From positions 1-6,511 of the forward strand of contig JAGXLQ010000077.1 of assembly GCA_018334595.1 (NCBI GenBank): a stretch of DNA of 6,511 bases, given 5' to 3'. Origin of the DNA: Candidatus Bipolaricaulota bacterium. Its GTDB lineage: Bacteria > Bipolaricaulota > Bipolaricaulia > M55B111. The first letter of the stretch is position 1. The number at the start of each line of letters is the position of its first letter. The translations under genes were made by a program, and so were the position numbers. Positions 1 through 3,901 of the stretch are shown here, piece by piece. Below the pieces are notes generated by a model that ran no database searches, was not told the DNA's origin, and was given only the letters and a program-made list of their open reading frames with translations.

Positions 1-1
1 T

Positions 2-616
2 TTATCCATCCTGGCCTTCTTAGGTGGTCTGCTGGGAATAGGTCTAGGCTTCGGACTGCAGAACATATTTCAGAACTTCGCCTGCGGCATGATCCTGTTG
101 TTTGAAAAGCCCGTTAAGATAGGAGACGTAGTCCAGTTAGACGGACTTATGGGCAAAGTAGACGATATCGGTTTCCGGGCCTCAACGATCAAGACGTTCG
201 ACAACGAGTCGGTGATTGTCCCCAACTCGGACCTCGTAACAGACACGATCAATAATCTGACACACGGAGGAGACACCTCTATACGGTTGCACATCCCCAT
301 AGGGGTCGCTTACGGCACGGACGTAAACAAGGTCAAGGAGACCCTGATCGACATCGTGGAAAACCGGGAGGAAGTCATGGAGGAACCACCACCCAAGGTC
401 GTATTTACAGAGCACGGCGACTCAGCTCTCGTCTTTGACCTGAGGGCGTGGGTGAGATCCGCAGAGGACCGGGCAAAGGTAAAGGATAGAGTAAGGGAGA
501 AGATAGACGAAGAATTCAACAGAAAGGGCATCGAAATGCCTTACCCGACGAGGGACGTATACCTATTCTTCGAGGACGAGGAGGAAAAGGCAGACCAGGT
601 AAAACAATTGGTATAG
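2..616 (+). CDS. MscS-family mechanosensitive ion channel, C-terminal part (5' end cut off)
   Basis: This reading frame is open from the window edge (first full codon at 2) to TAG at 614-616, so the N-terminal membrane helices lie outside. MscS channels sit in the inner membrane and release small solutes when membrane tension rises after osmotic downshock. The visible part starts in the pore helix TM3, with the glycine-rich pattern GLLGIGLGFGLQNIFQNF, then ILLFEKPVKIGDVV, the hallmark turn from TM3b into the cytoplasmic beta domain. The beta domain follows (GKVDDIGFRASTIKTFDN, then VIVPNSDL), and then the alpha/beta domain with an acidic C-terminus. All hallmarks of the small-conductance family are present in order. 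A cysteine stands in TM3b (NFACGM), where serine or small hydrophobic residues are more usual. No terminator is visible after the stop. The family call is firm; the ion preference and exact subfamily cannot be told. Confidence 0.95.
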   Translation, partial: LSILAFLGGLLGIGLGFGLQNIFQNFACGMILLFEKPVKIGDVVQLDGLMGKVDDIGFRASTIKTFDNESVIVPNSDLVTDTINNLTHGGDTSIRLHIPIGVAYGTDVNKVKETLIDIVENREEVMEEPPPKVVFTEHGDSALVFDLRAWVRSAEDRAKVKDRVREKIDEEFNRKGIEMPYPTRDVYLFFEDEEEKADQVKQLV

Positions 617-654
617 TTAAGACCCTAAACCTGGCCCATTACGCTGATAAGTAC

Positions 655-683
655 TTGTTTCTTCCTACTATACGAGTTATAAA
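655..683 (+). promoter_or_regulatory. Putative sigma70-like promoter of the 708 gene
   Basis: TTGTTT (655-660) and TATAAA (678-683) are separated by 17 bases. This would start transcription about 18 bases before the ATG at 708, leaving just room for the G-rich ribosome binding site at 697-702. The same TTATAAAA block could be read as an archaeal TATA box; the bacterial reading is preferred because a matching -35 is present and other genes here show similar pairs. Prediction only. Confidence 0.5.
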
Positions 684-707
684 AGAGCATGAGAACGGGG
701 GGTTATA

Positions 708-1262
708 ATGAAACGCATACTTGGAATTACCTTAGCATGTCTGCTTATCTTGTCCATGGTCTCTCTAGTTTCCTCGGCCGAAGACTACATTCCTATCAAA
801 AAAGAGCGCTGGAACAACCTGGAGGACTGGCAAAGGTTTGTCATGGAGATCGAGGACCCTGACGTAAACGAAGAGATATTCATCGCGGGCTACTATTTTA
901 CCAGGCCTATCGTGAGGGACTTCTACGGTGGATACCTTGTGGACCGAGTTCAAGCTTACGTCGACGCGGTGGAATCCGTCTGGCCAGGCAGAACTGTCCT
1001 TGCTCTCGCCGTCTCACCCTGGGGTTTTGACCCGCAACCCCCTTCCTTCTTACCGGATAACTTCAAGTTCTCACAGGGACTAAACCACTTTGACGTAGAC
1101 ACCAAAACAGACATCCGTGGCGAAGAGAAGTTCTACGGCGGGGAACTCGTGGCGGTCACCGCCGGCTTTGTCGTTGTCCCAGAAGGGATAGACCTCTACA
1201 GAGACTTTAGCTTTTGGTATGGAAACGAATACGTCAGGATAGCCGGAATTAAAAAGGACTAA
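708..1262 (+). CDS. Small secreted protein of unknown function
   Basis: I do not recognise this 184-residue protein. It has a clear Sec signal peptide: positively charged MKR, a hydrophobic core to about residue 18, and a likely signal peptidase I site after VSSA at residue 24, so the mature protein of about 160 residues should be exported. The mature part is acidic and rich in aromatic residues (EDWQRF, GYYFTRP, DFYGGY, SFWYGNEY) with no cysteine, no second membrane helix and no catalytic motif I can name. The aromatic and valine-rich C-terminal half (GGELVAVTAGFVVV) suggests beta structure. The ATG at 708 is supported by a GGGGGG tract 5 bases upstream and by the signal peptide starting there. 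It is convergent with the membrane protein gene at 1268-1810, with only 5 bases between the two stop codons. Confidence 0.85.
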   Translation: MKRILGITLACLLILSMVSLVSSAEDYIPIKKERWNNLEDWQRFVMEIEDPDVNEEIFIAGYYFTRPIVRDFYGGYLVDRVQAYVDAVESVWPGRTVLALAVSPWGFDPQPPSFLPDNFKFSQGLNHFDVDTKTDIRGEEKFYGGELVAVTAGFVVVPEGIDLYRDFSFWYGNEYVRIAGIKKD

Positions 1263-1269
1263 GAGTCCT
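1255..1269 (-). terminator. Hairpin terminator shared by two convergent genes
   Basis: AGGACT (1255-1260) and AGTCCT (1264-1269) form a perfect 6 bp inverted repeat with a 3-base loop. Read on the minus strand the hairpin is followed at once by a T run (TTTTTAATT), the layout of an intrinsic terminator for the 1268-1810 gene. Read on the plus strand there is no T run, so it is weaker for the 708 gene. It overlaps the stop codons of both genes. The stem is short and only half GC, so efficiency is uncertain. Confidence 0.55.
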
Positions 1270-1810
1270 ACATGAAGTGGGCAAAGTAAGCGACGGCCGC
1301 GAGGGCGAAGACCTTCATGATCTTGGCGAGAATCACGACCATCAACCCAAATTTAATCTCCAGCGCCTCGATCGCGAACAGGGCACCACCCGTCATGACC
1401 GTACCCAGAAACGGTATTGGTAGGCAGGAGAGGGCAAATACGGCCAGGTAGTCGTATTCGTACGTTTCTACGAGGTCAGAGATTATTCCCTCCCGTTCCT
1501 CCTTCGACTTAAAGAGGAAGTACCGGTTACCCTCCAGCTCGTCCGAAAAGTCATTGATCCTCCGGTAATGGCTCCTTAACCCAGGAAACTTATCCCCCAG
1601 GTAATCCCTTAGCTTCTGTAGATGTGCTTCGGGGATGAGGTAGTTTATAGGGACGTAAAGGACGAAGACGCCCCAGAGGTTGATCCCCAGCGCTATTCCC
1701 AACGAGTTGATCATCGCCTCGTGCTCCAGAAACCTCCGAAAGAGGATCTGATCGGAGGTAAGCCACCACTGAAAGAACTTGCTCGCCGCTTGTCCTGGAG
1801 TCGGCAGCAT
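1268..1810 (-). CDS. Membrane protein resembling the small multidrug export / DedA-like group
   Basis: This 180-residue integral membrane protein has hydrophobic segments at about residues 36-60 and 122-147 and a third at 155-178, with a charged soluble stretch of about 60 residues (61-120, rich in Arg, Lys, Glu and Asp) between the first and second. The motif LPIPFLGTVMTGGALFA, a proline pair followed by glycines inside a helix, and the helix after it resemble the C-terminal half of the putative small multidrug export family (PF06695), which is distantly related in style to DedA/VTT transporters. The substrate is unknown. ATG at 1810 is chosen because GGAG (1818-1821 on this strand) lies 7 bases upstream; a TTG at 1825 in the same frame would place that site inside the gene. 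It is convergent with the 708 gene and divergent from the hydrolase at 2007. The family call is moderate; that it is a membrane protein is firm. Confidence 0.8.
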   Translation of the reverse strand: MLPTPGQAASKFFQWWLTSDQILFRRFLEHEAMINSLGIALGINLWGVFVLYVPINYLIPEAHLQKLRDYLGDKFPGLRSHYRRINDFSDELEGNRYFLFKSKEEREGIISDLVETYEYDYLAVFALSCLPIPFLGTVMTGGALFAIEALEIKFGLMVVILAKIMKVFALAAVAYFAHFM

Positions 1811-1862
1811 AGTCCATCTCCACAATTGTTATCCCGCTTCAAGTATTAGCGCGCCTGGAAAA

Positions 1863-1891
1863 GGTATACTTCCCTTTAATTATAAAGACAA
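1863..1891 (-). promoter_or_regulatory. Putative sigma70-like promoter of the 1268-1810 gene
   Basis: On the minus strand TTGTCT (1886-1891) and TATACC (1863-1868) are separated by exactly 17 bases, and the ATG is at 1810, giving a leader of roughly 45 bases. A second -10-like TATAAT lies inside the spacer. Prediction from spacing and consensus only. Confidence 0.45.
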
Positions 1892-1892
1892 C

Positions 1893-1915
1893 CGCGGGGG
1901 TAGCAAGGCTCCGCG
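1893..1915. repeat. GC-rich inverted repeat between divergent promoters
   Basis: CGCGG (1893-1897) pairs with CCGCG (1911-1915), and the pairing extends two more positions inward with one G-T pair. It lies upstream of the -35 elements of both divergent genes, so it would act, if at all, as a DNA site for a regulator rather than as an RNA hairpin. It is short and may be chance. Confidence 0.3.
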
Positions 1916-1921
1916 TCGAAT

Positions 1922-1951
1922 TTGCCCTCAACACCGGGTATAAGGTATATT
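1922..1951 (+). promoter_or_regulatory. Putative promoter of the serine hydrolase gene
   Basis: TTGCCC (1922-1927) and TATATT (1946-1951) are separated by 18 bases; transcription would begin near 1958. This places the palindrome at 1963-1989 immediately after the start point, a usual position for a repressor site. The match to consensus is modest. Confidence 0.35.
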
Positions 1952-1962
1952 TTCATCAGGTC

Positions 1963-1989
1963 GTCCGCATTCAAATTTGATTCGCGGAC
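1963..1989. promoter_or_regulatory. Nested palindrome in the leader of the serine hydrolase gene (operator or hairpin)
   Basis: The outer arms GTCCGC (1963-1968) and GCGGAC (1984-1989) are perfectly complementary. Between them sits a perfect 10-base palindrome TCAAATTTGA (1971-1980), centred within half a base of the outer repeat. The spacers are 2 and 3 bases. The element ends just before the ribosome binding site of the gene starting at 2007. It could bind a dimeric regulator as DNA or fold as an mRNA stem-loop. Confidence 0.5.
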
Positions 1990-1995
1990 ATACAG

Positions 1996-2002
1996 AGGGG
2001 GT
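1996..2002 (+). promoter_or_regulatory. Ribosome binding site that decides the start of the hydrolase
   Basis: A GAGGGGGT tract at about 1995-2002 lies about 4-5 bases before ATG 2007. An in-frame TTG at 1977 sits inside the upstream palindrome and would put ten charged residues before the signal peptide, so ATG 2007 is preferred. Confidence 0.7.
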
Positions 2003-2006
2003 AAAA

Positions 2007-3212
2007 ATGAAGAGGTTAAAGACGACTGTCGCAATTTTCCTACTGCTGGTGGCCCTGTCCGCGGGTCTGGTCGGTGTTTTCGCCGCCGGAAAAGCCCCGG
2101 AAAAGGAGGCGTTACTGAGCCTCTTTACCGGGCCGGACGAAGTGAGGGAAGACCTGTTCGCCGATTCCTTTCTCGACAAGGTCCCGATATACAACATAAA
2201 CGAAATCGTCACCAGGTACACGAGGGTTTTAGGGAAGCTTTTGGAGGTCAGGGGCGAGAGACCACAGTACACGCTCGTCTTTGAAACGGGCAGCGCACCC
2301 TCACAGATAGCGCTGGACCAGGAGGGAAAAATTGCCGGAATCTGGCTGGGAAACTGGACCCTCAAGAGCGACACCCTGGAGAAGCTGGTCGAAGAGCTGA
2401 AAGGTCTTGACGGGACCGTCTCCCTCTACATATCCAGGGAGGGCATCGAGCTTTTCTCTCTAAACGGCGAGAGGGAAATGGCAGTTGGATCTTCGTTTAA
2501 GCTCTACGTTCTTGACACCCTGTATGAGACGACCTCCAGGGAGGACAGGGAAGAGGTCATTCATCTTACATATAAGCACAGGTCACTTCCGTCGGGCATA
2601 CTTCAGGACTGGCCGACCGGAGACCCCGTCACGGTCAAGACCCTGGCCAACCTGATGATCTCGCAAAGCGACAACACGGCCACCGACCACCTGATCGAAC
2701 TGGTAGGGCGGGACTACCTGGCAGAGAACACCAACCAGAAGAACAGGCCATTTCTCACTACCGTAGATGTCTTCAACCTGAAATATGGGCCTAAAGATTT
2801 ACGAGAAAAATACGTAAACGTCGGCAAGGAGAAGAAGAGGGAGATACTGAACGGATTTGAGGGACTGGAGGTAAGCGTTTCCGACGTCAAGAACGAACCG
2901 ACGTTGATAGGGCAAATCGAGTGGTTCTTCTCCACGAAGGAGCTCGCGGAGGTAATTTACGACATAAGGGACACCTCCGAAATATTCATTAACCCGGGGC
3001 TGACGACGAAGGGGGACTGGTACCGCGCCGGATACAAAGGTGGTTCCGAACCGGGCGTCCTCCAGTACACACACCTGCTACAGGTGGAAGAGTCGTCACC
3101 TGTCTACGTCGTCTCGCTAACGGTTAACAACCCGGAGGGGGGAGTTAGTACGGACAAGGTTACCGAGATCGCTACGAGGATAATATCACTCGTCAGAGAG
3201 GGTAAAATCTAG
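2007..3212 (+). CDS. Secreted serine hydrolase, class A beta-lactamase fold, Orf12-like
   Basis: This 401-residue exported protein begins with a signal peptide (MKRLKTT, then a hydrophobic core, likely cut near residue 26 at VFAAG). Residues about 40-125 form an acidic alpha/beta domain resembling the NTF2-like N-terminal domain of Orf12 from the clavulanic acid cluster. From about 130 the penicillin-recognising serine hydrolase fold follows: SSFK at 162-165 (Ser nucleophile and Lys), SDN at 221-223, and KGG at 344-346 in place of KTG or KSG. The serine-to-SDN spacing of 59 matches class A beta-lactamases. The omega loop region (PFLTTVDVF) shows no clear ExxLN, so the general-base glutamate of true beta-lactamases seems absent, as in the Orf12 type. 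Esterase or other hydrolase activity is more likely than antibiotic resistance; the substrate is unknown. It ends directly against the stop codon of the convergent gene 3213-3653. Confidence 0.9.
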   Translation: MKRLKTTVAIFLLLVALSAGLVGVFAAGKAPEKEALLSLFTGPDEVREDLFADSFLDKVPIYNINEIVTRYTRVLGKLLEVRGERPQYTLVFETGSAPSQIALDQEGKIAGIWLGNWTLKSDTLEKLVEELKGLDGTVSLYISREGIELFSLNGEREMAVGSSFKLYVLDTLYETTSREDREEVIHLTYKHRSLPSGILQDWPTGDPVTVKTLANLMISQSDNTATDHLIELVGRDYLAENTNQKNRPFLTTVDVFNLKYGPKDLREKYVNVGKEKKREILNGFEGLEVSVSDVKNEPTLIGQIEWFFSTKELAEVIYDIRDTSEIFINPGLTTKGDWYRAGYKGGSEPGVLQYTHLLQVEESSPVYVVSLTVNNPEGGVSTDKVTEIATRIISLVREGKI

Positions 3213-3653
3213 CTACTCCCAGACCATGAACCGGCTGATCCTCGCGTTTTCCTTTATCGTCAACCCCTCTCCGTGCACCGATAACACGGGGCGGCTCTCG
3301 GGCACGCCGCTGAACAGTAGCGGAGGGTGGGTAGAGCCACCGGAAGTCAAACGACCCAGGGGGACGACGATTCCAAGTCCGTCGCGGGCCTGCACCGTCT
3401 CGTTATATTCCACGACGTATTGCCCGCCTGCCAGGTCCCACCAACCGTAGTCGTCCTCCGGCGACCTCTTCTCGGGCGATATCTCCTTCATTTCGCCCGG
3501 CCTCTCCTCGCTCCCGCCGAAGTCCAGTTCGGTGGGAGAGGTAACCTCGAATATTCGCCTTACCGTCAGGTCCACCCCCTGTGGGGAAAACTGCGTCTTT
3601 TCATGTATGGTGCCGTCTACCCGGTCGGATAGTTCGTCTATGGATAGGAACAT
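3213..3653 (-). CDS. dUTPase/dCTP deaminase-fold protein with degraded catalytic motifs
   Basis: This 146-residue cytosolic protein resembles the archaeal-type dUTPase/dCTP deaminase family, which hydrolyses dUTP or deaminates dCTP as trimers. The scaffold is clear: MFLSIDELSDRV at the start, FSPQGVDLTVRRIFEV (22-37), then GGQYVVEYNETVQ (76-88), and a C-terminal LTIKENARISRFMVW (131-145). But the two catalytic motifs are altered. The PRSSL phosphate-binding motif is PLGRL (98-102), and the region that should hold D-x-G-Y/W reads PPLLFSGVPESRP (110-122), without the aspartate. It may be a non-catalytic nucleotide sensor, a regulator, or an enzyme with changed chemistry. The start at 3653 is chosen over the ATG at 3704 because GGTGAT sits 4 bases upstream, the -10 element lies between the two ATGs, and family members begin this way. 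The length is near the family norm. Confidence 0.8.
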   Translation of the reverse strand: MFLSIDELSDRVDGTIHEKTQFSPQGVDLTVRRIFEVTSPTELDFGGSEERPGEMKEISPEKRSPEDDYGWWDLAGGQYVVEYNETVQARDGLGIVVPLGRLTSGGSTHPPLLFSGVPESRPVLSVHGEGLTIKENARISRFMVWE

Positions 3654-3657
3654 ATCT

Positions 3658-3663
3658 ATCACC
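3658..3663 (-). promoter_or_regulatory. Ribosome binding site that decides the start of the dUTPase-like gene
   Basis: On the minus strand GGGTGAT, a perfect match to part of the anti-Shine-Dalgarno complement, is followed by 4 bases and ATG at 3653. No comparable site precedes the upstream ATG at 3704. Confidence 0.65.
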
Positions 3664-3668
3664 CGTTT

Positions 3669-3698
3669 ATTGTAAAAACACCTACCGGTCGAAAACAA
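3669..3698 (-). promoter_or_regulatory. Putative promoter of the dUTPase-like gene
   Basis: On the minus strand TTGTTT (3693-3698) and TACAAT (3669-3674, five of six matches to consensus) are 18 bases apart. Transcription would start just before the ribosome binding site, giving a very short leader and excluding ATG 3704 as the start from this promoter. Confidence 0.5.
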
Positions 3699-3740
3699 CT
3701 TCATTAATGTGGATATACCGGCAAAAGCGACACAAAGAGA

Positions 3741-3752
3741 CCATTATAATGG
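3741..3752. promoter_or_regulatory. Perfect 12-base palindrome, possible operator between divergent genes
   Basis: CCATTATAATGG is a perfect 12-base palindrome in the 248-base AT-rich gap (3654-3901) between the dUTPase-like gene and the lipoprotein gene. It lies about 42 bases behind the -35 of the minus-strand promoter and 8 bases before a candidate -35 of the plus-strand promoter, a position from which a regulator could act on both genes. Confidence 0.4.
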
Positions 3753-3760
3753 GCATTTGC

Positions 3761-3796
3761 TTGATATTTGAAACACAATCGTATATCTTATATCTG
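3761..3796 (+). promoter_or_regulatory. Candidate overlapping promoters for the lipoprotein gene
   Basis: Two overlapping pairs fit the spacing rule: TTGATA (3761-3766) with TATCTT (3784-3789), and TTGAAA (3768-3773) with TATCTG (3791-3796), each with a 17-base spacer. Either would leave an AT-rich leader of about 100 bases (to 3901), in which I see no convincing riboswitch or hairpin. In AT-rich DNA such matches arise easily. Confidence 0.3.
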
Positions 3797-3888
3797 GTAA
3801 ATTTTTTCAAAACACATATTCATCGTCAGCCAGCCTTCGTATCAACCTTCTTGGCCGAAAATTTTTACTTGCACAAAAATTATTTTTT

Positions 3889-3896
3889 GAGGAGGT
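3889..3896 (+). promoter_or_regulatory. Strong ribosome binding site of the lipoprotein gene
   Basis: GAGGAGGT lies 5 bases before ATG 3902 and is the strongest Shine-Dalgarno sequence in the window, suggesting high translation of the lipoprotein. Confidence 0.75.
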
Positions 3897-3901
3897 AGCC
3901 C

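Noticed and set aside
676..684. Archaeal TATA box TTATAAAAG
   Set aside because: It is equally read as a bacterial -10 with a -35 at 17 bases; the lipobox, ribosome binding sites and other promoter pairs favour bacteria.
1811..1825. TTG start at 1825 for the minus-strand membrane protein
   Set aside because: The GGAG site at 1818-1821 would be inside the gene and fits ATG 1810 at a 7-base spacing.
1824..1838. Similarity to the lac operator (AATTGTTATCC)
   Set aside because: Only one half-site resembles it, the match breaks with an extra C, and no lac-type repressor or sugar genes are nearby; treated as coincidence.
1977..2006. TTG start for the serine hydrolase, 10 codons upstream of the ATG
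   Set aside because: It lies inside the palindrome, has no ribosome binding site, and would bury the signal peptide start behind polar residues; ATG 2007 has GAGGGGGT just upstream.
1928..2374. Minus-strand open frame of 148 codons opposite the hydrolase start
   Set aside because: It is a shadow of the hydrolase gene crossing the control region, with no start signals and no recognisable domain.
3654..3704. Upstream ATG at 3704 for the dUTPase-like gene
   Set aside because: The predicted -10 element lies between it and ATG 3653, it lacks a ribosome binding site, and family members begin with the MFLS-type sequence.
3581..3898. Plus-strand open frame of 105 codons across the AT-rich gap
   Set aside because: It is antisense to the start of the dUTPase-like gene and then runs through intergenic AT-rich DNA; it has no ribosome binding site and a non-protein-like composition.
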